The notes beneath the pieces were generated by a model, which saw nothing but the letters and a program-made list of their open reading frames with translations, was not told where the DNA came from and ran no database searches. A program made the translations under genes and the position numbers. A stretch of 15,658 nt of DNA, from contig PMEV01000119.1 of NCBI GenBank assembly GCA_003154855.1, positions 1-15,658 of the forward strand, written 5' to 3'. Origin of the DNA: Bryobacterales bacterium (lineage in GTDB: Bacteria > Acidobacteriota > Terriglobia > Bryobacterales > Bryobacteraceae). Below are positions 1-6,363 of the stretch, piece after piece; position 1 is the stretch's first letter, and every line of letters begins with the position of its first letter.

Positions 1-44
1 ATCTTGCATTGGACAAGTCTCGCGCGAACTCCGGCGCCGCGCCA

Positions 45-53
45 TGCTATACT
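45..53 (+). promoter_or_regulatory. Extended -10 promoter candidate for rpmI-rplT
   Basis: TGCTATACT fits an extended -10 element (TGn followed by TATACT, one base from the TATAAT consensus). No good -35 hexamer lies 16-18 bases upstream, as is common for extended -10 promoters. The predicted transcript would start near position 60 and give a leader of about 58 bases before rpmI. The leader can form a 6-bp stem (GCAGGA 64-69 with TCCTGC 84-89). In many bacteria L20 represses this operon through the leader RNA; whether this leader does so cannot be told from the sequence. Confidence 0.45.
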
Positions 54-117
54 GTGATGGTTTGCAGGAGTTGTGCATCGCCATCCTGCCGGATCGAATC
101 ACCCAGGGAAGTCAACC

Positions 118-312
118 ATGCCGAAGTTAAAATCGCATCGTGGCGCGGCTAAGCGCTTTAAGAAAACCGGAACGGGAAAGGTCGTTCGCCATCATGCCTT
201 TTCGCGTCACATCCTGACGTCCAAGGCCCGCAGCCGGAAGCGCAAACTCCGCCAGGGTGTGGTCGCCGACGCGACCAATCAGCCGGCCCTGAAACGGATG
301 CTTCCCAATTGA
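118..312 (+). CDS. rpmI: 50S ribosomal protein L35
   Basis: Encodes a 64-residue, very basic protein of the large ribosomal subunit. The N-terminus MPKLKSHRGAAKRFKKTGTG and the following run of His, Arg and Lys are typical of bacterial L35, and the length is the usual one. The ATG at 118 is chosen because it gives the standard MPK start and has AGGGA at 105-109, 8 bases upstream; the same frame is open further upstream but that extension has no L35 character. It is followed after 93 bases by rplT, the normal partner. The usual upstream neighbour, infC, would lie outside the window if present. Confidence 0.96.
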   Translation: MPKLKSHRGAAKRFKKTGTGKVVRHHAFSRHILTSKARSRKRKLRQGVVADATNQPALKRMLPN

Positions 313-359
313 ATCCAGCGAGCGCGGACGGAGTGCGGGGCACGTACCCGTTGCGCCTC

Positions 360-390
360 GGTGGGATAGGGTTTCAGCCCCGTCCCGCAA
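360..390 (+). repeat. REP-like palindromic repeat, copy 1
   Basis: The core 363-386 folds into a 10-position stem: GGGATAGGGT pairs with GCCCCGTCCC around a TTCA tetraloop, with one A/C mismatch and two G-T wobbles. A near-identical copy lies at 10061-10090, where the stem has no mismatch. The differences between copies largely keep pairing, which points to selection on structure or to a mobile REP family. It lies in the rpmI-rplT spacer, and its 3' edge is 6 bases before the rplT ribosome binding site. Confidence 0.7.
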
Positions 391-392
391 CC

Positions 393-401
393 TAAGGAGG
401 T
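393..401 (+). promoter_or_regulatory. Strong ribosome binding site of rplT
   Basis: TAAGGAGGT is a full-length match to the 16S rRNA anti-Shine-Dalgarno sequence and lies 4-5 bases before the GTG start of rplT. It settles the choice of the GTG at 406 as the start codon. Confidence 0.85.
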
Positions 402-405
402 AAAC

Positions 406-765
406 GTGCCTAGAGTCAAACGTGGCCCCAAGCGCAAAGCCTACCGCCAGAAGACGCTCAAAGCCGCTTCTGGCTATTTCCTCACCAAGAGCAAGCTGAA
501 CCGGTCCGCCCAGGAAGCGGTCGAAAAGGCGCTCAAGTACGCCTACGTTGGCCGGCGCCAGAAGAAGCGCGACTTCCGGGCGCTGTGGATCGTCCGCATC
601 GGGGCGGGCTGCCGTCAGGCCGGCCTGTCCTACAGCAAGTTCATCGCTGGCCTGAAGAAGGCCGGCATCGACCTCAACCGGAAGGTCCTGGCCCAGATCG
701 CGGTCGACGACGAAACCTCCTTCCGTCTGCTGGTCGAGAAAGCCAAGGCCGCACTGGCCGGGTAA
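406..765 (+). CDS. rplT: 50S ribosomal protein L20
   Basis: Encodes L20, 119 residues, which binds 23S rRNA early in assembly of the large subunit. The sequence shows the family pattern: basic N-terminus MPRVKRGPKRKAYRQK, then YAYVGRRQKKRDFRALWIVR, then GLSYSKFIAGLKKAGIDLNR, ending in the usual acidic and hydrophobic tail. Length is normal. The start is GTG, supported by an almost perfect ribosome binding site. It follows rpmI and precedes two small division genes with gaps of 4 and 13 bases, so these four genes are probably co-transcribed. The hairpin repeat just before its ribosome binding site could influence translation relative to rpmI. Confidence 0.97.
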   Translation: MPRVKRGPKRKAYRQKTLKAASGYFLTKSKLNRSAQEAVEKALKYAYVGRRQKKRDFRALWIVRIGAGCRQAGLSYSKFIAGLKKAGIDLNRKVLAQIAVDDETSFRLLVEKAKAALAG

Positions 766-769
766 CCCA

Positions 770-1036
770 ATGGAACTCCTGCGTGACGACGATGTGGATT
801 CGCTGGGCGCCCTGGAAGAGCGAATCCTCCAAGCTATAAATCTGGTGGCGCGCCTGCGCCGCGAGAAGGATGCGGCCGTGGCCGAGCGGGATGCCGCCCT
901 GCGCCAGGCCGACTCCGCTCGCGGCCAGCTCGCCGGCCTCACCGCGGAATTGGACGCGTTGCGCGCCGAGCGCGGCCAGGTTCGTAGCCGCATCGAGAAA
1001 CTGCTGGGCCAGATCGATTCTCTGAGCGCCGGCTGA
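770..1036 (+). CDS. Small coiled-coil protein, ZapB-like
   Basis: Encodes an 88-residue protein that is almost entirely a predicted coiled coil: from about residue 14 to 86 it is rich in Glu, Arg, Ala and Leu with a heptad-like spacing (EERILQAINLVARLRREKDA and onward). There is no signal peptide or membrane segment. It starts 4 bases after the rplT stop and ends 13 bases before zapA, so it is likely translated together with them. Size, composition and the zapA neighbour suggest a division-ring coiled coil analogous to ZapB, which bridges ZapA to the chromosome terminus region. Coiled coils are poor evidence of homology, so the function is inferred mainly from position. No strong ribosome binding site is visible; coupling to rplT is probable. 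Confidence 0.75.
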   Translation: MELLRDDDVDSLGALEERILQAINLVARLRREKDAAVAERDAALRQADSARGQLAGLTAELDALRAERGQVRSRIEKLLGQIDSLSAG

Positions 1037-1049
1037 CGGAATACCGCCC

Positions 1050-1343
1050 GTGGGCGACAAGCAGACTATCCAGGTCACCATCTTCCACCAGACCTACGCG
1101 CTGCGCGCGGCCGGCGAGGAGCGCGAAACTCAGGAGCTTGCCGAAAGCGTCGATCGGCTCATGTCCGCCATCGCCGCCAAGAGCCCCAGTGCCGACTCCC
1201 TGCGCGTCGCCGTGCTGGCCTGCCTGCATCTGGCGGACCGCCTCCGCACCCTCGAGAGCGAACTCGCCCGCCTCCACCAGCGGGTTGGCGAAAAATCCGA
1301 GCGTTTCCGCTCGCTCCTCGACCGGGCCATCGAAGGGCATTGA
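1050..1343 (+). CDS. zapA: Cell division protein ZapA
   Basis: Encodes a 97-residue protein of the ZapA family, a cytoplasmic factor that bundles FtsZ filaments at mid-cell. The N-terminal half shows the ZapA pattern: a beta hairpin (QTIQVTIFHQTYALRAAGEE), then a helix with the ELAESVDRLM motif, then a helix AVLACLHLADRLRTLESELA leading to a coiled-coil tail. The start is GTG at 1050. It follows the ZapB-like gene by 13 bases and faces lptD tail to tail with only 34 bases between stop codons. No convincing terminator was found in that short gap. Placing zapA after rpmI-rplT is an arrangement I recall from other bacteria. Confidence 0.88.
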   Translation: MGDKQTIQVTIFHQTYALRAAGEERETQELAESVDRLMSAIAAKSPSADSLRVAVLACLHLADRLRTLESELARLHQRVGEKSERFRSLLDRAIEGH

Positions 1344-1377
1344 GTCGCTGACGCCGGCCCGCCCCGTGGCGAGCGCC

Positions 1378-3624
1378 TCAGAACGCCCGGTCCTGCTTCT
1401 TCAGGTTGCCGAACGACCCCAGGTTGGCCACCGAAAACGCCAGCCGGAACACGTTGTCGTTCCGCGTGCCCGCGTTGATGCGCTGCACCTGCACGCTGAA
1501 CCCGCAGCAGTCCGTGTTGTAGGACATTTGGGCGGTCGCGGTCCGCAGGATGCCGTACTCGAAATCGTAATTCGCCCGGACCACCCCGTTCCATCCCCGC
1601 CGGTTCTCGTTTCCGACGCTGAACCGCCCGTCGAACTGGTTCGAACTCGGGCTGAGCAGCGGGACATCCCGTATGGTGTTGTGGCCCACGTATGCCCCGT
1701 ATTGCCCGACGCGCACGTCGATCCCCAGCGCGTTGTTCACGATCGTCCCCCGCAACGGATCGTAGTCCGACCGCCACTCCACGCTGAACCCCGGCTTGGG
1801 ACTCATGCGCAGCACCGAGTCCACCGGCGAGGAGTGCCGGTAGCCGTCCAGGAAAGCGTAAGGGGTCATATCGATCGCGCTCAGCACCACGTTGCGCTGC
1901 CCCGGCACGATAGCCCCGCCGAAGGTCGGATCGAAGAAACGGTCGTAGCTGAGCCGCCAGTTCAGGATTTCATCCACCGAGTCTCCCCGTTTCCGGTACA
2001 GCCGGTTGGTGAGCGAGAAGTCCACCTCGTTGGTATCCGAATACAGCTCCGTGCTGTCGAACCGGACCAGCTCGCCGAAATCGTCCACTCCCGTCACATA
2101 GCGATAGGTGGCCCGGGTCTCGATCACGTGCTTGAGCTTGCCGCTGAAGACGCGTTCCAGCGAGGGCGCCAGCAGATCCACATTGACCTCCCGCGCGCTA
2201 CGGACCGCGTTATCGCCCGAGATCTGCCCGTTTTGCTGGGTCTCGTCGTAGTACGTCTCCCGGATCGCGAAGCTCGGCAGCACGCTGAAACCCTTCCAGC
2301 GCAGGGCGGTCGTCACTCGCGGATACAGGTCCACCCGGTCCACGAACTGCCGCGTTTGAAACGTCAGTTGGGTGCGGTGCAGCAGCCCGGCGCTCGAATC
2401 CCAGCTAATCCACAACGGGAACTTGCGCCAGAGGCGGTGGTCGCGGCTCGTGAAGTCCACCTCGGGCAGTTTGCGAATGATCACCGTGTCCCCGGGCGTG
2501 ATGCTTTGGAAGTTCTCGTTGCGCTGCAAGACCACGCTCAGACCGTAGCTCGACCAATCCTTCTCGACGAACCCCGTCGAGTGCACCTCGGCCGAGATCA
2601 CCTCGTCGTAGGATTGCGTGAAGCTCTGCCGGAAGAGGAACGAACTCAAATAGTTTGCCTCGACGCGCGCATACCACCCGTCGCCCAGATCCGAGCGCCC
2701 CTGCACGTAGGCCATCACCCCCCCTTGCTTCTCCCGGTCGTTGATGCCGTATACGATGGCGTCGAAATCCGTGCCCTCCCGCGGCTTCCCGCGCAGCTCG
2801 ACGTGATGCGCGATCCCCCGCTGGCTGAAGTACTGCGCCCGGTAAAGCGCGTCGTAGCTTCGGTTGATCGCCCAGAAGTAACCAAAACCCACCACCTTGC
2901 CAAACTGCGAGCTGTTGCCGATATTCGGCGTCAGCAGCCCGCTCCGCCGCGGAAGCCTCTTCAAGGAATGGTAGAAGTATGGCGTGTAGAAGAGCGGCAG
3001 CTTCCGCACCCAGAACACGCTCCGGTAAGCCAGCGCGCGATCGCCGGGGATGATATCGAACAGCGGCCCTTTCATCGTCCACCAGGGCTTCGCCGCCAGG
3101 CAGTTGGTGATCCAGCCGTTGTGCAGGTAATACCGCTCCCCCACCCGCTCGGCCCACTCGCCCTCGAAATGGAAAGGATTCTGCGTCGGCAGGATTCCGC
3201 GCCGCACTACCATCTTCACCGGCGAAGTGCCGCGCACATTATAGAATTTCCCTTTCAGTTGGACCACGTTGTAGTCCGCCTTGTCGCACCACAGCTCGTC
3301 GCCGCCGTCGAAGTGCTGAAGGTAGACATGACCCCGCGCCTCGGCATCCCCCGTGTCGTCGTTGTAGTCGATTTCGTCGGCCTTCAGCAGCAGTTCGTGG
3401 TTCTCGACGTAGGCGTCGCCCCGCAAGTGGTACCAGGATCCCTCCTGCTCCTGGTCCACCGCGTCGACCATCGTCTCTCCCTCGGGAATGTTGTGGGGCG
3501 AGGCTAGCCGCATCCGCTTCTCCGGCGCCGGCGCCGCCGCCGTGCCCGCCGTCAGCAGGCCAACCAGCGTCCCCCACAAAAAAATCTCGTGACAAATTCG
3601 CCCAATTATGTTACTAAGGCTCAT
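1378..3624 (-). CDS. lptD: LPS-assembly outer-membrane protein LptD (OstA)
   Basis: Encodes a 748-residue outer-membrane protein that, with LptE, inserts lipopolysaccharide into the outer leaflet. A signal peptide is visible (FLWGTLVGLLTAGTAAA, cleavage near residue 31). Residues about 60-135 are the periplasmic LptA/OstA-like domain (WYHLRGDAYVENHELLLKAD, then ARGHVYLQ). The remainder is beta-barrel strands ending in a terminal Phe, as expected of BAM substrates. Cys113, Cys175 and the adjacent pair Cys706-Cys707 match the layout of the two long-range disulfides known in E. coli LptD. The ATG at 3624 gives the signal peptide but has no clear ribosome binding site. The protein is complete and shows that the host has an LPS-bearing outer membrane. 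The 102-bp gap to the divergent gene must hold its promoter, which I could not place. Confidence 0.93.
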   Translation of the reverse strand: MSLSNIIGRICHEIFLWGTLVGLLTAGTAAAPAPEKRMRLASPHNIPEGETMVDAVDQEQEGSWYHLRGDAYVENHELLLKADEIDYNDDTGDAEARGHVYLQHFDGGDELWCDKADYNVVQLKGKFYNVRGTSPVKMVVRRGILPTQNPFHFEGEWAERVGERYYLHNGWITNCLAAKPWWTMKGPLFDIIPGDRALAYRSVFWVRKLPLFYTPYFYHSLKRLPRRSGLLTPNIGNSSQFGKVVGFGYFWAINRSYDALYRAQYFSQRGIAHHVELRGKPREGTDFDAIVYGINDREKQGGVMAYVQGRSDLGDGWYARVEANYLSSFLFRQSFTQSYDEVISAEVHSTGFVEKDWSSYGLSVVLQRNENFQSITPGDTVIIRKLPEVDFTSRDHRLWRKFPLWISWDSSAGLLHRTQLTFQTRQFVDRVDLYPRVTTALRWKGFSVLPSFAIRETYYDETQQNGQISGDNAVRSAREVNVDLLAPSLERVFSGKLKHVIETRATYRYVTGVDDFGELVRFDSTELYSDTNEVDFSLTNRLYRKRGDSVDEILNWRLSYDRFFDPTFGGAIVPGQRNVVLSAIDMTPYAFLDGYRHSSPVDSVLRMSPKPGFSVEWRSDYDPLRGTIVNNALGIDVRVGQYGAYVGHNTIRDVPLLSPSSNQFDGRFSVGNENRRGWNGVVRANYDFEYGILRTATAQMSYNTDCCGFSVQVQRINAGTRNDNVFRLAFSVANLGSFGNLKKQDRAF

Positions 3625-3726
3625 GATGGGATTTGCGCTGCGATTTGTGTCGGCACTCCGAAACGTTCATCCTAGCACGGACTGGACCGCCTGCCTGCCC
3701 TCGCCGCGCCCTGGAGACCGGGACCT

Positions 3727-4572
3727 GTGAACTGTCCCTATTGCGGCCGTTCGAATTCGGAGCAGGATCACCGCTGTGGCCACTGCGGCCGCCGGATACA
3801 GAACCCGCCCGCCCGCTCCTCGAACCGGCGTTCCTCGGCCGTTCTCGCAATTCAACCCGTATCGGATCCGGCGATGCCCCCCGAACCGCCCTCTCCTCCT
3901 CCGCCTTCGAACCGTCCGCCGCACCAGCCCTCGCTGTTCCCGAGCGAGCGGCCCAATGTCATCCCCTTCGACTCCTACTCGAACGGCGTGGCCGCCCGCG
4001 AGCATCTGAACCGCGCCCGCCGCCAGTCGCAGGCCGCGGCAGCTTCCAACGCCGCCTCCGCCGCAGCCCGGGCCGGCCAACAGGATCTGGATTTCCGCCC
4101 TCGCCCCCAGCGGCCTCTCACCGTCTACGAAGAGGCCCCCGTCGCCTCCACCCGCGTGCGCGTGAAGGCGGCGCTGCTGGATGCCCTGCTGTGCCTCCTG
4201 GGAGCTGCCATCGCGGCCGTGGTGTCTCGTCTCCTCTGCGGTGCCTTCCAGATCACCCACCGGACCAGCCTCTTCTATGGCGTCGCCTTCGCCGCCATGC
4301 TCATCGCCTATCACCTGTTCTGTTGCCTCCTCGGCCGCGAGACCGTTGGCATGTCGTGCTTGCACCTCCAACTCCTCACCTTCGACGGTTCCCCGCCCGA
4401 TTGGCGCGCTCGCCTGTTCCGGTTCTCCGCCGCCGGCCTCGGTCTCGGCGCCGTCGGTCTCGGCTTGCTCTGGGCGCTGATGGACGAGGAGGGACTGGCC
4501 TGGCACGACCACATGTCCAAGACTTTCCCCACCGTTCAGGATCCCCACCCCGGCTCCTTCCGTAGAAAATAG
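3727..4572 (+). CDS. Zinc-ribbon and RDD-domain membrane protein
   Basis: Encodes a 281-residue membrane protein of unknown role. The N-terminus is a zinc ribbon (CPYC at residues 3-6, CGHC at 17-20). A long low-complexity linker rich in Pro, Ala, Arg and Ser follows (about 25-140). The C-terminal half is an RDD domain: charged VRVKAALLD entry, three membrane segments at about 149-170, 181-203 and 234-252, and the typical closing motif LAWHDHMSKT. RDD proteins are small membrane proteins, some proposed as ion or proton antiporters; function here is unassigned. The GTG at 3727 begins exactly at the zinc ribbon. It is divergent from lptD and lies 53 bases before pgi. Confidence 0.82.
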   Translation: MNCPYCGRSNSEQDHRCGHCGRRIQNPPARSSNRRSSAVLAIQPVSDPAMPPEPPSPPPPSNRPPHQPSLFPSERPNVIPFDSYSNGVAAREHLNRARRQSQAAAASNAASAAARAGQQDLDFRPRPQRPLTVYEEAPVASTRVRVKAALLDALLCLLGAAIAAVVSRLLCGAFQITHRTSLFYGVAFAAMLIAYHLFCCLLGRETVGMSCLHLQLLTFDGSPPDWRARLFRFSAAGLGLGAVGLGLLWALMDEEGLAWHDHMSKTFPTVQDPHPGSFRRK

Positions 4573-4625
4573 CCGGTCGCCGCCGAGCGCCCCGCCGATA
4601 TGCTCCAATGGAATCAGTCTGCCCT

Positions 4626-6008
4626 ATGAACATCCAATTCGACGACCTAAACCTCCGTGCCGGAATGGTGGGGGAAGCCCATGGCCTTACCCCTGCCGAG
4701 ATCCGGCAGCATTCCCCGCGCGCTCTGGAGGCCCTCCGCGGCTTTCAGAAAATCAGTGAGGCTGGCGACCAGGGCTTCCCGCATCTTCCGTTTCAGGCCC
4801 AATCCGCCAGGGATATCCTCCGTTTCGCCAAGCAGGTCCGCGGTTCCTTCGACACGCTTTGCCTGGTGGGTATCGGCGGCAGCGCCTTGGGCGCCTGGGC
4901 GCTCGATTGCGGCCTGCGGGGCCCGCACCCGGTCCAGCCGGCCTTCTCTCCCCGCAATCCCAGGCTGGTCATCCTGGACAACGTCGACCCGGCCTTCACC
5001 GCCGCCGCCCTGGATTCGATGAATCCCAAGAAGACCTTCACGGTCGTGATCGCCAAGTCCGGCTCCACCGCCGAAACCGTGGCTTCTTTCCTGATCGTCC
5101 GCGACTGGATGACCGCGAAACTCGGCCGCAAAGCGCGCCACCGCATCGCCGCCGTGACCACCGCCGACAAGGGCGACCTCCACGCGCTCGCCCAGGCCGA
5201 GGGTTATCCCGAGTTTGCGATCCCCAAGAACGTCGGCGGCCGCTTCAGCGTGCTGAGCCCGGTGGGCATGCTTCCCGCCGCGCTCATCGGTCTGGACATC
5301 CGCGGCATCCTCAAGGGCGCCGCCGCCGTCACGCACGATTCCTGGCAGCCCGATCTCGAGAAGAATCTGGCCCTGCGCGGCGCGCTGCTCCACTACCTCG
5401 TCTGGACCCTCAAGAACAAGTCCATCCAGGTCGCGTTTCCCTACTCCAACCACCTCTGGGGCACGGCCTTCTGGTTCCGGCAGCTCTGGGCGGAATCCCT
5501 CGGCAAGGCCAAGTCCAGGCAGGGCGCCGAGATCCATGTGGGCCAGACACCTGTGGCCGCTTTGGGCGCCACCGACCAGCACTCCCAGGTTCAGCTTTAC
5601 GTCGAAGGTCCCAACGACAAGGTGTTCACTTTCTGGGCGGTCGAGAAATCCGCCAGCTCCGGCAAGATCCCCAAGGCCGGTCTGAACCTGGAGGCCTTCG
5701 ATTACCTGGGCGGCCAGACCCTGGCCAAGCTCATCGATGTCGAGCGCCGCTCCACCGCGGCCGCGCTCACCGAGACCGGCCGGCCCAACTGCACGTTCAC
5801 CCTCCGCAAGCTGGACCCCGTGCACCTGGGCGCCTTTCTGCAACTCCTGGAATTCCAGACCGCCTTCATGGGCGAGTTGCTCAATATCGACGCCTTCGAC
5901 CAGGCCGGCGTTGAACTCGGCAAGCACTTCACCTACGGCCTCATGGGCCGCCCGGGTTTTGACGCCTTCCGCGAGCGCTTTCAGGACTATGAGAACCGCC
6001 GCAAGTAG
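4626..6008 (+). CDS. pgi: Glucose-6-phosphate isomerase
   Basis: Encodes the cytoplasmic enzyme interconverting glucose 6-phosphate and fructose 6-phosphate in glycolysis and gluconeogenesis. About 460 residues, the shorter bacterial form. Visible motifs: the phosphate loop VGIGGSALGAWAL, the sugar-phosphate serine loop AKSGSTAET, GGRFSVLSPVGMLPAA (family signature 1), QLWAESLGK, GATDQHSQVQLYVEGP, and near the C-terminus GELLNIDAFDQAGVELGK, which matches family signature 2 with its final catalytic Lys. Another ATG lies 18 bases upstream (4608) and would add six residues; I prefer 4626 because MNIQFDDLN resembles the usual family start. Neither start has a strong ribosome binding site. It may be co-transcribed with the RDD gene. 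Confidence 0.95.
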   Translation: MNIQFDDLNLRAGMVGEAHGLTPAEIRQHSPRALEALRGFQKISEAGDQGFPHLPFQAQSARDILRFAKQVRGSFDTLCLVGIGGSALGAWALDCGLRGPHPVQPAFSPRNPRLVILDNVDPAFTAAALDSMNPKKTFTVVIAKSGSTAETVASFLIVRDWMTAKLGRKARHRIAAVTTADKGDLHALAQAEGYPEFAIPKNVGGRFSVLSPVGMLPAALIGLDIRGILKGAAAVTHDSWQPDLEKNLALRGALLHYLVWTLKNKSIQVAFPYSNHLWGTAFWFRQLWAESLGKAKSRQGAEIHVGQTPVAALGATDQHSQVQLYVEGPNDKVFTFWAVEKSASSGKIPKAGLNLEAFDYLGGQTLAKLIDVERRSTAAALTETGRPNCTFTLRKLDPVHLGAFLQLLEFQTAFMGELLNIDAFDQAGVELGKHFTYGLMGRPGFDAFRERFQDYENRRK

Positions 6009-6009
6009 G

Positions 6010-6047
6010 GCGGACGTCCACGTCCGCGCCGGACCTCCAGGTCCGGC
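6010..6047 (+). repeat. Two tandem perfect palindromes after pgi
   Basis: Hairpin 1 (6010-6027): GCGGACG pairs with CGTCCGC around TCCA. Hairpin 2 (6028-6047): GCCGGACC pairs with GGTCCGGC around TCCA. They abut with no spacer and begin 2 bases after the pgi stop codon. A 10-base piece of the second (GGACCTCCAG) recurs at 6116-6125, where it forms a weaker 6-bp hairpin (6108-6123). No T-run follows, so a classic Rho-independent terminator is unlikely; mRNA 3' end protection or a REP-type repeat fits better. Confidence 0.75.
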
Positions 6048-6265
6048 AGTCTCCCAGTGTCCAGGCGCAACTTCCCCCTGCGTGTTTTCGCTCAGCCGCC
6101 CGGGAGGGGAGGTTTGGACCTCCAGCTCACTTTTCTGCCTGAATCGCGGCATTCGCGCGGGTTGCCGTCAGGCCGACTGGCCGTATCTTCTGGGGCGGTA
6201 GCGCAATTTCACCCAGTCGCCCCCGGAGATTTCCAGCTAACCCGTTTGTTATTAATAGATTGAGT

Positions 6266-6282
6266 TTGGCAACCCGTATGCA
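6266..6282 (+). promoter_or_regulatory. Sigma-54 type promoter candidate for the hydrogenase operon
   Basis: TTGGCAACCCGTATGCA matches the -24/-12 pattern of sigma-54 promoters: TTGGCA at -24 and TGCA at -12, with the key GG (6268-6269) and GC (6280-6281) at the right spacing. Three consensus positions differ. Transcription would start near 6293, about 71 bases before the preferred hydB start. A 7-bp inverted repeat, AGCTAAC at 6235-6241 and GTTAGCT at 6303-6309, brackets the site. Sigma-54 control is known for several hydrogenase systems, but this call rests on one motif in one sequence. Confidence 0.4.
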
Positions 6283-6363
6283 CCCGAATACTCTGGAACC
6301 AAGTTAGCTGAAGGTGTGCCAAACCCCCCTTTCCGCACCAACTGGCTCCAGAGACAACTAGCG

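Larger units (their letters stand above)
6009..6363. other. Intergenic region between pgi and hydrogenase operon
   Basis: This 355-bp gap holds the tandem palindromes next to pgi, a degenerate half-copy at 6108-6123, and the promoter region at about 6235-6310 described separately. No convincing small gene is visible between 6050 and 6230: open frames there lack ribosome binding sites and recognisable protein character. It contains an AT-rich patch (TTTGTTATTAATAGATTGAG, 6245-6264), rare in this GC-rich window and typical of a regulatory region. Confidence 0.7.

Noticed and set aside
604..622. 18 of 19 bases match between rplT (604-622) and the intergenic region at 6156-6174
   Set aside because: One copy is conserved L20 coding sequence, and similarity decays at once beyond these bases; chance or a tiny gene fragment cannot be told apart, so it is not called as a repeat.
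1344..1377. Bidirectional terminator or 6S RNA between zapA and lptD
   Set aside because: Only 34 bases with no clean stem and T-run; far too short for 6S RNA, which follows zapA in some Proteobacteria.
1138..3507. 789-codon plus-strand open frame opposite lptD
   Set aside because: Shadow of lptD; translation is rich in Arg, Pro, His and Val without domains and it overlaps the end of zapA.
6010..6047. Rho-independent terminator for pgi
   Set aside because: The hairpins are strong, but no run of T follows either stem.
6057..6263. Small open frames in the pgi-hydB gap
   Set aside because: No ribosome binding site, no recognisable product, and composition like that of other chance frames here.
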